DNA of 23,522 bases from contig URPA01000025.1 in NCBI GenBank assembly GCA_900549545.1, forward strand, positions 1-23,522. The letters run 5' to 3'. The translations under genes were made by a program, and so were the position numbers. The stretch is from an uncultured Eubacteriales bacterium (GTDB lineage Bacteria; Bacillota; Clostridia; Oscillospirales; Oscillospiraceae). The notes under the pieces are model-generated. The model was given only the letters and a program-made list of their open reading frames with translations, ran no database searches and had not been told where the DNA came from. Positions within the stretch are counted from its first letter, which is position 1. Each line of letters begins with the position of its first letter. Positions 11,387-18,580 of this stretch are shown here, piece by piece.

Positions 11387-12214
11387 ATGATGAAAAAGCA
11401 CCTGAAAATCACCCTCGCACTGCTGCTGGCACTGGCAATGGTCTTTAGCCTTGCCGCCTGCGCAAAGCAGGCGCCCACGCCATCCGCCGCGCCGGCTGAG
11501 GAGCCTAGCCCCACACCGGAGGCCGCCCCCGCTGAGCCCACGCCGGATCCGGACACACCCGCGGGCCGTGCCGCCGCCAGGGGCCTGCCTGCCCCGCCGG
11601 ATATTGACATTGCGGACCGGGAGTATATTGTCAACAACTCCTACAACAGCATCACCGAATATGACCTGTCCATTGAAAACCGTTACAGCGGCGTGGGCGG
11701 GCAGGGGGCTGATGTTGACGCCGCTCCCGCCGTGCAGGAGCTGATGGCCGCCGCCAGAGCCGCTGGGCTTGAGATTTATATCGCCGCGGGCTACCGCAAT
11801 TATGAGTGGCTGCTGAACAATTACAGCTCCCATGTTTATGAGCTGGGCATGGGCGCGGAGGTCGCCAAGGTCTTTCTCGGCCCCGGCGTGAACGAGCATC
11901 AGACCGGCTTCGCCTTTGACTTTACGGACGATGCGTCGCTCTCCGGCTCCTACTATGAGTTTGACGATTCCGACGTTGTAAATTCCGAGCTGTACGCATG
12001 GCTCTGCGAGCACTGCGCCGAATATGGCTTTATCCTGCGCTACCCCGAGGGCAAGGAGGAATATTACGGCACGGCCTGCAACAGCCCGGCCCATTTTCGT
12101 TATGTCGGCACTGAGGCCGCCGCTTACATAATGGAAAACGACCTTTGCTTTGAGGAGTTTCTGCTGCTCTACGACCCGGACGCGGTATTCGTCCCCGAGC
12201 ACACGGATCCCTGA
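11387..12214 (+). CDS. VanY-like M15 lipoprotein with degenerate active site
   Basis: The 275-residue lipoprotein has a type II signal peptide with lipobox LAAC (C25) and a Pro/Ala/Glu linker ending PAGRAAARGLPAPPDID, as in its upstream neighbour. An M15B VanY-like domain follows. The zinc ligands are kept (NEHQTG H171, FDFT D178, H236). Where the neighbour has EPWHYRYVG, this protein reads SPAHFRYVG, so the catalytic Glu position is Ser233 and the Trp is Ala. It may be an inactive peptidoglycan-binding paralogue or have altered chemistry. It starts directly after the TAA of the first gene; the next codon is also ATG, and either could be used with GGGGTGG upstream. It shares the promoter at 10469. 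The family is clear; loss of activity is inferred from the residue change. Confidence 0.82.
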   Translation: MMKKHLKITLALLLALAMVFSLAACAKQAPTPSAAPAEEPSPTPEAAPAEPTPDPDTPAGRAAARGLPAPPDIDIADREYIVNNSYNSITEYDLSIENRYSGVGGQGADVDAAPAVQELMAAARAAGLEIYIAAGYRNYEWLLNNYSSHVYELGMGAEVAKVFLGPGVNEHQTGFAFDFTDDASLSGSYYEFDDSDVVNSELYAWLCEHCAEYGFILRYPEGKEEYYGTACNSPAHFRYVGTEAAAYIMENDLCFEEFLLLYDPDAVFVPEHTDP

Positions 12215-12238
12215 TAATTGCGCGGGAGGCGCTTTTGT

Positions 12239-12844
12239 GTGGAAAACAGAAGAAAATACTTTACAATCGCGGGCCTCTGCTTTGCCTTTGTGACAGCGAT
12301 GCGCGCCATAGTGCTCGGCAGGGATTTGTCCGCGGGTTCATATGAGCTTTTTTCCTTTGACGGGATTATGCAGCTTATTCTTGTCATCTCGTGCCTGCTT
12401 ATCGCGCTGTCGTTTTTTGTTTCAAAGCCGGCGCTGTCAGCGGTGGGCTGTCTGGGCTGCTTTATCCACGCGCTCTCCCAGATGGGCGTGAGCCTATACT
12501 GGGCTTTCCGCGTTGCCCTCGAGTGCGGCATAGATTATAACAGTTACTATTCCGTATGCGAGATTTTTGTTTTCTTTATGTGGCTATGCCATGGGGCGTA
12601 TTTTCTGTTCCTTGTCCTGTCGTTTGTGCGGCGGCCTGCCGCTGCGCTTTATACCGGAGCTATCGTCGCCTCCTGCCTGTCCTTTGTTTTCTTCATGATT
12701 GCAATGCTCTGGTTTGAAATCAAACACCTGATAATTCTGGACATACTGGAATACGCCGCGCGGGCATTGGTGCCCGTAATGCTGTATGTATCCCTCAAAA
12801 ACTCCCGGCGCTCCGCCGCAGAAACGCCGCCGGAGCCTGTGTAA
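12239..12844 (+). CDS. Small polytopic membrane protein, function unknown
   Basis: The 201-residue protein has about six hydrophobic segments, a basic N-terminus (MENRRKYF) and a short polar C-terminal tail. I do not recognise a family. The start is the GTG at 12239, with GGGAGG (12224-12229) 9 nt upstream; the longer in-frame TTG at 12218 lies ahead of that site. It begins 24 bp after the second VanY-like gene with no promoter or terminator between, so it is probably the third gene of that operon and may act at the membrane with the wall peptidases. It ends at a strong bidirectional terminator. The operon link is inferred from spacing. Confidence 0.65.
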   Translation: MENRRKYFTIAGLCFAFVTAMRAIVLGRDLSAGSYELFSFDGIMQLILVISCLLIALSFFVSKPALSAVGCLGCFIHALSQMGVSLYWAFRVALECGIDYNSYYSVCEIFVFFMWLCHGAYFLFLVLSFVRRPAAALYTGAIVASCLSFVFFMIAMLWFEIKHLIILDILEYAARALVPVMLYVSLKNSRRSAAETPPEPV

Positions 12845-12849
12845 GCCGC

Positions 12850-12879
12850 AAAAAACCGCACCCTTGGGTGCGGTTTTTT
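12850..12879. terminator. Bidirectional intrinsic terminator between convergent genes
   Basis: A perfect 14-bp stem (12850-12863 with 12866-12879) begins with six A and ends with six T. It serves the plus-strand membrane protein gene and the minus-strand acetyltransferase gene. Confidence 0.9.
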
Positions 12880-13505
12880 CAGTTCAATTCACTTATCAGC
12901 CGCTCAAGCTCCTGAGCGAAGCGGCCAATGTGCAGCCCGTCAATGAGCCGGTGGCTCACCTCAAGCGACAGGCCGAGAGTCTTTCTCCCGTTTTCCTCCA
13001 CATACCTGCCCCAGGCGACGCGGGGGATGCTGTCATCCTTATCAAAATCCCGCTCGTTTGTCAGCGCCGTTATATCCACCCACGGCAGGCAGGAGAAATA
13101 GATAAGCTCTCCGCTCTCAGCGGCGGGGTCAATAAAGCTCTGCTGACTGCGGCTTTTTGCGGCGGCAGCGCGGCAAAACTCCTCAAGCGTTCCCATTTCG
13201 GCGGGCATGGTCACAATATGAAAGCTCTCCGCGCCTGGTTTCATGTCGGTAAAGCTCGGCGCCCGCTTATCCAGGAGCACTGGCTCACCGCCCTCGATGG
13301 CGACGCGGAAGGCCTCAACGCTGTTTATGGCCCTGGTGCAGAGCCAGACAAGCGCATAGTAAAACGACAGGCCCCGCGGCTTCACATAGTCATACAGCCG
13401 CGTGACGTCCACACGGAAGGTCACGCTGTAAAACGGCTGGGACAGAGCGGAAAAGAACTCAAAGAGCTCCCGCCGGGGCCAATTTTCATATTCTATCCGC
13501 CTCAT
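12879..13505 (-). CDS. CatA-family (chloramphenicol acetyltransferase-like) O-acyltransferase
   Basis: The 208-residue protein is collinear with type A chloramphenicol acetyltransferases, trimeric acetyl-CoA-dependent enzymes. The C-terminal catalytic motif SHRLIDGLHIG (H185, D189) corresponds to the CAT HxxxDG. LPWVDITALT (140-149) corresponds to the CAT segment that normally carries the oxyanion-stabilising serine; here that position appears to be Ala147. The N-terminal part (FYSVTFRVDVT and FYYALVWL) also fits CAT. The ATG at 13505 overlaps the tdk stop as ATGA, so it is translationally coupled. The longer frame from 13556 lies inside tdk. It is the third gene of udk-tdk-cat. The altered site and the salvage-operon setting argue against a classic resistance gene; the natural acceptor is unknown. 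The residue comparison with CAT is from memory. Confidence 0.85.
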   Translation of the reverse strand: MRRIEYENWPRRELFEFFSALSQPFYSVTFRVDVTRLYDYVKPRGLSFYYALVWLCTRAINSVEAFRVAIEGGEPVLLDKRAPSFTDMKPGAESFHIVTMPAEMGTLEEFCRAAAAKSRSQQSFIDPAAESGELIYFSCLPWVDITALTNERDFDKDDSIPRVAWGRYVEENGRKTLGLSLEVSHRLIDGLHIGRFAQELERLISELN

Positions 13506-14089
13506 GTCCGCTCCCGCTCCTGCTGGCGGATGCGCTGCTTCCAGCACTTGTGGCACATGGCGATATAGCTGTCGTTGCCGCCAAGAAACACCTGGCTGCC
13601 CTCGGTGACTATGCGGCCGTCAGCGTCAATGCGGGCGTTGACCGTGGCTTTCCTGCCGCAGGCGCAGACGGTTTTTATCTCGGTTATCGAGTCCGCCAGC
13701 TCCATGAGCCGCTGCGCACCGGGGAAAAAGTGCGTGAGAAAATCCGTTCTCAGTCCGAAGCAGAGCACCGGCAGATCCTCATCATCCACCAGATCGCGCA
13801 GCTGGTCTATATGCTCGCTCGTGAAAAACTGGGCCTCATCCGCGATAATGACATCGTGCTTGCCGGCTTTTTCGTACTCGGCAGTGATGCTCTGCTCCGG
13901 CGTTATCACCTGCGCCACGCTCTCAAGGCCGATGCGGCTGCGGATAATGTCCGCCCCGTCTCTGGTGTCGACGCTCGGCTTTATGAGCCAGACGCGCATG
14001 CCCAGCTCCTCATAATTAAACTTCGTTATCAGGGCCTGGGCAGACTTTGAAGAGCCCATCGCCCCGTACTTGAAATACAGCTTTGCCAT
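13502..14089 (-). CDS. tdk: Thymidine kinase
   Basis: The 195-residue type II thymidine kinase phosphorylates thymidine and deoxyuridine with ATP in the pyrimidine salvage pathway. The P-loop GAMGSSKS is at residues 9-16, the Walker B-like DEAQF at 84-88, and the structural zinc site at C142, C144, C179 and C182. The length is normal. The ATG at 14089 follows GGGAG with 7-nt spacing; that site overlaps the end of udk, whose stop lies only 4 nt upstream. Its own stop overlaps the start of the acetyltransferase gene. Order and coupling put it second in a udk-tdk-cat transcript from the promoter at 14822-14850. Confidence 0.96.
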   Translation of the reverse strand: MAKLYFKYGAMGSSKSAQALITKFNYEELGMRVWLIKPSVDTRDGADIIRSRIGLESVAQVITPEQSITAEYEKAGKHDVIIADEAQFFTSEHIDQLRDLVDDEDLPVLCFGLRTDFLTHFFPGAQRLMELADSITEIKTVCACGRKATVNARIDADGRIVTEGSQVFLGGNDSYIAMCHKCWKQRIRQQERERT

Positions 14090-14093
14090 TCCT

Positions 14094-14729
14094 TCACTCC
14101 CGTATCATCGCGCTGTTTTCGAGGTGCGAGCGCACCCGGTGCATGAGCATGTCCATCGCAACACGATTATGCCCACCCTCGGGGACAATTATATCCGCTC
14201 TGCGCTTGCTGGGCTCTACGAACTCCTCGTGCATGGGCTTTACGGTGGTGAGATACTGGTTGATAACGCTCTCGAGGCTGCGGCCGCGGTCGCGCACATC
14301 GCGGACGATGCGGCGCAGAATGCGCACGTCGGCGTCGGTGTCCACGAAAATCTTCACGTCCATCTGCTCGCAGAGCTGAGGGTTTTCAAAAATCAGGATG
14401 CCCTCCACCACGACCACAGGCGCGGGGTGCACCGTGATGATCTTGTCGGTGCGGTCATGGATAGAGTAATCATAGACCGGGCAGGTGACGGAGTTTCCGC
14501 GGCGCAGCTCCTTGAGCGCCTCGATAAGCAGATCCGTGTCAAAAGCGCTGGGGTGGTCATAGTTGAGGCGGCAGCGCTCCTCATAGGGCATGTCATGGTG
14601 CGCCTTGTAAAAGTTGTCATGGTAGATGACGGAGACATCGTCCCCAAACTGGTTCATGAGCTTTTTGGTGATGGTGGTCTTGCCGCTGCCGGTGCCCCCG
14701 GCGATGCCGATTATCATTATATCGTTCAT
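14094..14729 (-). CDS. udk: Uridine kinase (uridine/cytidine phosphorylation)
   Basis: The 211-residue uridine kinase converts uridine and cytidine to UMP and CMP in pyrimidine salvage. The Walker A motif GIAGGTGSGKTT is near the N-terminus (from residue 8). The substrate-binding region has YHDNFYK and NYDHPSAFD, and VVVEGIL marks Walker B. The length equals the family norm. The ATG at 14729 is preferred because AGAGG lies 8 nt upstream; the in-frame GTG at 14738 would overlap that site. It is first in the operon with tdk and the CatA-like gene and is divergent from deoD across a 179-bp region with two face-away promoters. Confidence 0.95.
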   Translation of the reverse strand: MNDIMIIGIAGGTGSGKTTITKKLMNQFGDDVSVIYHDNFYKAHHDMPYEERCRLNYDHPSAFDTDLLIEALKELRRGNSVTCPVYDYSIHDRTDKIITVHPAPVVVVEGILIFENPQLCEQMDVKIFVDTDADVRILRRIVRDVRDRGRSLESVINQYLTTVKPMHEEFVEPSKRRADIIVPEGGHNRVAMDMLMHRVRSHLENSAMIRE

Positions 14730-14821
14730 ATCCCGCACCTCTTTTGTTTAAGCAAGCGCTGAACAAACCGCCAAGGGCGATTTATTCATCACTTACTTTT
14801 GTTTATTTATTCTAAATAATA

Positions 14822-14850
14822 GTTATATCATATTTATTCGACCATTTCAA
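14822..14850 (-). promoter_or_regulatory. Promoter of the udk-tdk-cat operon
   Basis: On the minus strand, TTGAAA (14845-14850), a 17-bp spacer, then TATAAC (14822-14827). Its -35 box lies 1 bp from the -35 box of the deoD promoter. Confidence 0.75.
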
Positions 14851-14851
14851 T

Positions 14852-14880
14852 TTGACTTTTCAGCTTTTCTACAATATAAT
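14852..14880 (+). promoter_or_regulatory. Promoter of deoD
   Basis: TTGACT (14852-14857), a 17-bp spacer and a perfect TATAAT (14875-14880). This is one of the most consensus-like promoters in the window. Confidence 0.85.
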
Positions 14881-14908
14881 TGGAAAAAACCGTTTAGGAG
14901 GTATAAAT

Positions 14909-15631
14909 ATGTCTGTTCCTACCCCTCATATAAACGCCCCTCTTGGCGCCTTTGCCAAAACCGTGCTCATGCCCGGCGACCCGCTGCGCGCAAAGTACAT
15001 CGCTGAAAGCTTCCTCACCGATCCCGTGCTTGTCAACAACGTCCGCGGTGTGCAGGGCTATACCGGCACATGGAAGGGCGTGCCCGTCTCGGTGATGGCC
15101 TCCGGCATGGGCATCCCCTCTATCGGCATTTATAGCTGGGAGCTTTTCAATTTTTACGGTGTGGAGAACATTATCCGCGTCGGCTCCGCCGGCGGCCTGC
15201 AGGACGATTTGCAGCTGATGGACGTTGTCGCCGGGCAGGGCGCCTGCACCAACTCCAACTATGTCAATCAGTTCGGCCTGGGCGGCAGCTTCGCCCCCAT
15301 CGCAGACTACACCCTGCTCTCCCGCGCCGTTGAGGCCGCAAAGGAGCACGGGGTTGACATGAAGGTCGGCAATCTCCTCTCCGCCGATAATTTCTATGCC
15401 GCCGAGGGCTGCGGCAAGAACGACCAGTGGAAGCGCATGGGCGTGCTTGCAATCGAGATGGAGGCCGCCGGGCTCTATGCCAACGCCGCCTACGCCGGGA
15501 AGCGTGCTCTCTGCATCTGCACCATATCCGACCATATCTACCGCCCCGAGGCACTGGACGCCGACAAGCGCCAGACCTCTTTTGCCCAGATGATAGAGAT
15601 AGCGCTCGACACCGCTGTGAAGATGAACTAA
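14909..15631 (+). CDS. deoD: Purine nucleoside phosphorylase, DeoD type
   Basis: The 240-residue protein is a hexameric-type PNP. It cleaves purine (deoxy)nucleosides with phosphate to base and (deoxy)ribose 1-phosphate. The phosphate-binding motif MPGDPLRAK is near residues 21-29. RVGSAGG follows, the nucleoside-binding IEMEAAGLY lies in the third quarter, and ISDH carries the catalytic aspartate. All are intact and the length fits. The ATG at 14909 has AGGAGG 7 nt upstream. Further in-frame codons upstream back to 14852 cover the promoter and are not coding. The gene is monocistronic with a terminator at 15676-15707, next to the pyrimidine kinases and upstream of a nucleoside-type importer, which supports a nucleoside salvage role. 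Confidence 0.96.
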   Translation: MSVPTPHINAPLGAFAKTVLMPGDPLRAKYIAESFLTDPVLVNNVRGVQGYTGTWKGVPVSVMASGMGIPSIGIYSWELFNFYGVENIIRVGSAGGLQDDLQLMDVVAGQGACTNSNYVNQFGLGGSFAPIADYTLLSRAVEAAKEHGVDMKVGNLLSADNFYAAEGCGKNDQWKRMGVLAIEMEAAGLYANAAYAGKRALCICTISDHIYRPEALDADKRQTSFAQMIEIALDTAVKMN

Positions 15632-15642
15632 GTCGTTTGAAA

Positions 15643-15664
15643 GCGGCGAACTCTGCGAGGCTTT
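15643..15664. repeat. 22-bp dispersed repeat, second copy
   Basis: This is an exact copy of the 22 bp at 9690-9711 (beginning GCGGCGAACT, ending GAGGCTTT). It sits 11 bp after the deoD stop codon and before its terminator. Confidence 0.75.
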
Positions 15665-15675
15665 ATTACACATTG

Positions 15676-15707
15676 AGGCAGGCATCCGTTAGGGTGCCTG
15701 CCTTTTT
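15676..15707 (+). terminator. Intrinsic terminator of deoD
   Basis: A 12-bp stem (15676-15687 with 15692-15703, one G-T pair, loop GTTA) is followed by TTTTT. Confidence 0.85.
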
Positions 15708-15752
15708 GAATCCCACACCTCACCATTCTTGCCTCCCCCGCCGCAGCCCCTG

Positions 15753-15848
15753 CAAAATTGAAGCCTGCTTCAATTTTGAGAGGAAGAAGAAGCTGACGGA
15801 TATGGAGCTTTCGCGAGCAGCGGAAGCGTAATGGAGTCTGCTTCTTCT
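15753..15848. repeat. Nested palindromic element between deoD and the BMP gene
   Basis: A perfect 11-bp hairpin (15753-15763 with 15768-15778) is followed by a 9-bp outer stem (15785-15793 with 15840-15848) enclosing about 46 nt. No gene is supported between 15632 and 16006. The structure could be a small mobile palindrome or a remnant of one. Confidence 0.45.
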
Positions 15849-15924
15849 GACGCCCTTGTTTGCTATACACATAAATAAAGCCCCAAGATTCACGACTTTC
15901 GTAAAAAATGTTTCGACATTGTTC

Positions 15925-15954
15925 TTGATTTAGTCATAGTGGACATGTTATAAT
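15925..15954 (+). promoter_or_regulatory. Promoter of the BMP lipoprotein gene
   Basis: TTGATT (15925-15930), an 18-bp spacer and TATAAT (15949-15954), with TGT before it giving an extended -10. Confidence 0.75.
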
Positions 15955-16006
15955 TCCATCGGTACGCGTAAGTGTACCTAATGAAAAATTTAATGGAGGA
16001 AAAAAC

Positions 16007-17077
16007 ATGAAAAAGATTCTTGCACTTGTTCTGGCTCTTTGCATGGTATTCGCCCTCTGCGCCTGCGGCTCTAAGCCTGCTGAGGCTCCCGCTGAGTCTC
16101 AGGCTCCGGCTGATGCCCCTGCCGATGCTCCCGCTGAGGCTCCCGCCAAGATCCGTGTTGGTATGGTTACCGACGTGGGCGGCGTGAACGACAGATCCTT
16201 CAACCAGGGCGCCTGGGAAGGTCTTGAGGCTCTTGCCGCAGAGAATCCTGACACTTTTGAGGTTAACTACCTTGAGAGCAAGACTGACGCTGATTACCAG
16301 ACCAACCTCAACATCTTCATCGATGAGGGTTACGACCTGATTGTCAGTGTTGGCTTTATGCTCGCCGGTGCCACTCAGGAGGCCGCCGAGGCCAACCCCG
16401 ACCAGCTCTTCGCCATCGTCGACGATGCTTCCATCGATCTGCCCAACGTTGCCTGCCTGATGTTCGCTCAGGAGCAGTGCTCCTACCTGGTGGGTTTGGT
16501 TGCCGGTTCCATGACCGAGAGCAAGACCGTCGGTTATGTTCAGGGCGCTGTCTCTGAGAGTATGAACCTCTTTGGTATCGGCTTCATCTCCGGTGTTCTG
16601 GACGCTTGCTCCGACGCTGAGGTTCTGCAGTACAACTGCGCTGGCAGCTTCGGCGACAGTGCTCTTGGCTCCACCGCCGCCAAGGACATGATCACTAAGG
16701 GCGCTGATGTTATCTACCATGCCGCCGGCGGCACCGGTATCGGTGTTATCAACGCCTGCGACGAGGCTGGCATTTGGGCTATCGGTGTTGACTACGACCA
16801 GGCCTTCCTTGCTCCTGACCACGTTCTCTCCTCCGCTATGAAGCGCGTTGACGTCGCTGTTCAGGATCTGTCCAAGGCTGTTGCCGAGGGCAGCTTCACC
16901 GCCGGTGTCCACATGTATGACCTGTCCAACGGTGGCGTTGACCTGGCTCCCACCCGCGACCACATCCCCGCTGAGGTTCTTGAGGTTGTTGAGCAGGCCA
17001 AGGCTGACATCATTGCCGGCACCAAGACTGTTCCTACTACCCTTGAGGAGTGCCCCGCATACACCCTTGCAAACTGA
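16007..17077 (+). CDS. BMP/PnrA-family nucleoside ABC transporter substrate-binding lipoprotein
   Basis: The 356-residue lipoprotein has a type II signal peptide with lipobox LCAC (C20) and an Ala/Pro/Glu linker (about 24-47). A periplasmic-binding-like BMP (Med/PnrA) domain follows. The family signature DVGGVNDRSFNQGAWEG is present, and the later AGGTGIGVINA and IGVDYDQ correspond to nucleoside-contact regions of PnrA proteins. Members bind purine or pyrimidine nucleosides and feed a dual-NBD ATPase with two permeases, exactly the types encoded downstream. The ATG follows GGAGG and a good promoter. Two terminators separate it from the next gene, so the binding protein can be made in excess of the membrane parts. 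The nucleoside substrate is inferred from family and neighbours. Confidence 0.92.
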   Translation: MKKILALVLALCMVFALCACGSKPAEAPAESQAPADAPADAPAEAPAKIRVGMVTDVGGVNDRSFNQGAWEGLEALAAENPDTFEVNYLESKTDADYQTNLNIFIDEGYDLIVSVGFMLAGATQEAAEANPDQLFAIVDDASIDLPNVACLMFAQEQCSYLVGLVAGSMTESKTVGYVQGAVSESMNLFGIGFISGVLDACSDAEVLQYNCAGSFGDSALGSTAAKDMITKGADVIYHAAGGTGIGVINACDEAGIWAIGVDYDQAFLAPDHVLSSAMKRVDVAVQDLSKAVAEGSFTAGVHMYDLSNGGVDLAPTRDHIPAEVLEVVEQAKADIIAGTKTVPTTLEECPAYTLAN

Positions 17078-17100
17078 TTTCTGAAAGCAAATTAATCTCA

Positions 17101-17163
17101 GGTGCTGCCTGTAAAGGCAGCACCTTTTTTATTCAAAAAGCGCCCCTTTCCCGGGCGCTTTTT
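17101..17163 (+). terminator. Tandem terminators after the BMP gene
   Basis: Hairpin one has a 10-bp stem (17101-17110 with 17115-17124) plus TTTTTT. Hairpin two has an 11-bp stem (17135-17145 with 17153-17163) with A- and T-tracts. Confidence 0.85.
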
Positions 17164-17239
17164 CCATTTTATGTCAGCGTAATTTTTTGCATTTTTACTC
17201 AAAAAATCCGTAAAAAATATGGCGTAAAAAAGGATTTTG

Positions 17240-17286
17240 TGTTAAAATAGATTGAATTTTTGAGCGCAGCGCGGATGTGCGCTGCG
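17240..17286 (+). promoter_or_regulatory. Extended -10 promoter and leader hairpin of the isomerase-like gene
   Basis: TGTTAAAAT (17240-17248) is an extended -10; no good -35 is seen. The leader then has an 8-bp stem CGCAGCGC/GCGCTGCG (17265-17272 with 17279-17286) ahead of the ribosome binding site at 17302-17308. Confidence 0.45.
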
Positions 17287-17319
17287 AGTAAACGATAAGA
17301 CAAAGGAGATTGTACCAAA

Positions 17320-18510
17320 ATGGCAGTTTATTACCAGATCAGAAGCCCTCTGTCTCAGACCTCTGACGAGCAGATGGACAAGTACATCGCGTCGGTGTCC
17401 GCGGCGCTGGGCGAGAAGCTGGAGAAGGTTTCTCTGGACCGTTACCTCAGTGAGGATTTTGCTCTGCTGTATGTTGCCTCCGGCGGCAGCGAGGGCTATT
17501 TCCTTGAGATTTTTGAGCAGATCAAGCACCGCCACTGCTATATCCTCACCAGCGGCGAGACCAATTCTCTGGCCGCCTCTATGGAGATTCTCAGCTTCCT
17601 GAACAAGCACGGCGGCAGCGGCGAGATCCTCCACGGCGATATTCAGCAGCTTGCTGAAAAGCTGCGCGCCCTTATCCACGCCCACCGCGCCCTGGCCCAC
17701 CTCAAGGGCAAGAAGATTGGCTGCATCGGTGAGTCCTCCGATTGGCTCATCGCCTCCAACTACAGCGAGAAGGTCATGATGGACAAGCTTGGTCTCGGCT
17801 TTGAGCACATCACCATTGCTGAGCTGCTTGAGGAGTACGAGAAGAAGGAGTACCCCGTCAATGAGCACACCAAGCTCTTTGAGAGCAAGGATTGGGATAA
17901 GGAGGAGCTCAATAAGGCTCTGTGGATCTACGGCGCGATGGATCGTCTGGTCAAGAAGTATAACCTCTGCGGCGTTACGCTGCGCTGCTTTGATCTGCTT
18001 GACACCGTCAAGACCACCGGCTGCGTGGCCTTGTCCATCCTCAACTCCATGGGCATTCCTGCCGGCTGCGAGGGTGATGTCCCTGGTCTGCTGAGCATGG
18101 TCATCCTTGGCGCCATCACCGACGAGCCCCTCTTCATGTGCAACGCCAACCGCTTCAACACCAATGACGGCACCGCTATCTTTGCCCACTGCACCATTCC
18201 CGTTGAGATGCTCGACAGCTTCTGCCTGAACACTCATTTTGAGTCCGGCATCGGCGTCGCCGTTCAGGGCACCTTCGGCGAGGGTGACTGCACCATCTTC
18301 AAGTGCGAGGGCGACCTCTCCCGCTATCACGCTCAGGAGGGCACTTACTCCGCCTTCCCCTTCAGCGATCAGCTCTGCCGCACTCAGGTCACCCTGAAGC
18401 TGGATGATTTCAGCTATTTCCTCACCAAGCCCATCAACAACCATCATATTCTCTGCCGCGGCAGGCATGCTGCCGAGGTCGAGGCCTTCTTCAAGCTCAT
18501 CGAAGACTGA
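17320..18510 (+). CDS. L-fucose/L-arabinose isomerase-like protein in a transporter locus
   Basis: The 396-residue soluble protein resembles the FucI/AraA-like superfamily. A Rossmann-like N-terminal part contains GCIGESSDW (134-142). The later part contains CEGDVPGLLSM (from C250), which matches the region holding metal-binding acidic residues in sugar isomerases. FAHC (H290) and a C-terminal HHILCRGRH follow. True FucI and AraA are 450-600 residues, so this is a short relative, and aldose-ketose isomerase activity is not assured. The ATG at 17320 follows AAAGGAG with 11-nt spacing. It lies between the nucleoside-type binding lipoprotein and the ABC ATPase, with its own promoter and a hairpin before the ATPase gene. 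It may process a pentose or modified sugar released from imported nucleosides, but this is conjecture. Confidence 0.6.
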   Translation: MAVYYQIRSPLSQTSDEQMDKYIASVSAALGEKLEKVSLDRYLSEDFALLYVASGGSEGYFLEIFEQIKHRHCYILTSGETNSLAASMEILSFLNKHGGSGEILHGDIQQLAEKLRALIHAHRALAHLKGKKIGCIGESSDWLIASNYSEKVMMDKLGLGFEHITIAELLEEYEKKEYPVNEHTKLFESKDWDKEELNKALWIYGAMDRLVKKYNLCGVTLRCFDLLDTVKTTGCVALSILNSMGIPAGCEGDVPGLLSMVILGAITDEPLFMCNANRFNTNDGTAIFAHCTIPVEMLDSFCLNTHFESGIGVAVQGTFGEGDCTIFKCEGDLSRYHAQEGTYSAFPFSDQLCRTQVTLKLDDFSYFLTKPINNHHILCRGRHAAEVEAFFKLIED

Positions 18511-18517
18511 TTTTCCG

Positions 18518-18550
18518 GAGCAGACAGGCGGCAGCTCCGCCTGTCTGCTC
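18518..18550 (+). other. Intra-operon hairpin without T-tract
   Basis: A perfect 14-bp stem (18518-18531 with 18537-18550, loop CAGCT) lies between the isomerase-like gene and the ABC ATPase gene. No T-run follows, so it is more likely an RNA-stability or partial attenuation element than a full terminator. Confidence 0.6.
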
Positions 18551-18580
18551 GTGTTGAATTTATATTAGGGGGCAGATAAT

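Noticed and set aside
10418..12202. 594-codon frame antisense to the two VanY-like genes
   Set aside because: It spans both genes and their junction; the plus-strand genes have signal sequences, ribosome sites and conserved domains.
10559..12214. Vancomycin resistance cluster
   Set aside because: Only VanY-like domains are present; there is no VanA-type ligase, VanH, VanX or VanRS in the window, and such peptidases are common wall-remodelling enzymes.
12879..13505. Chloramphenicol resistance gene
   Set aside because: It has the CatA fold signature, but the serine position is changed and it is embedded in a nucleoside salvage operon, so resistance should not be assumed.
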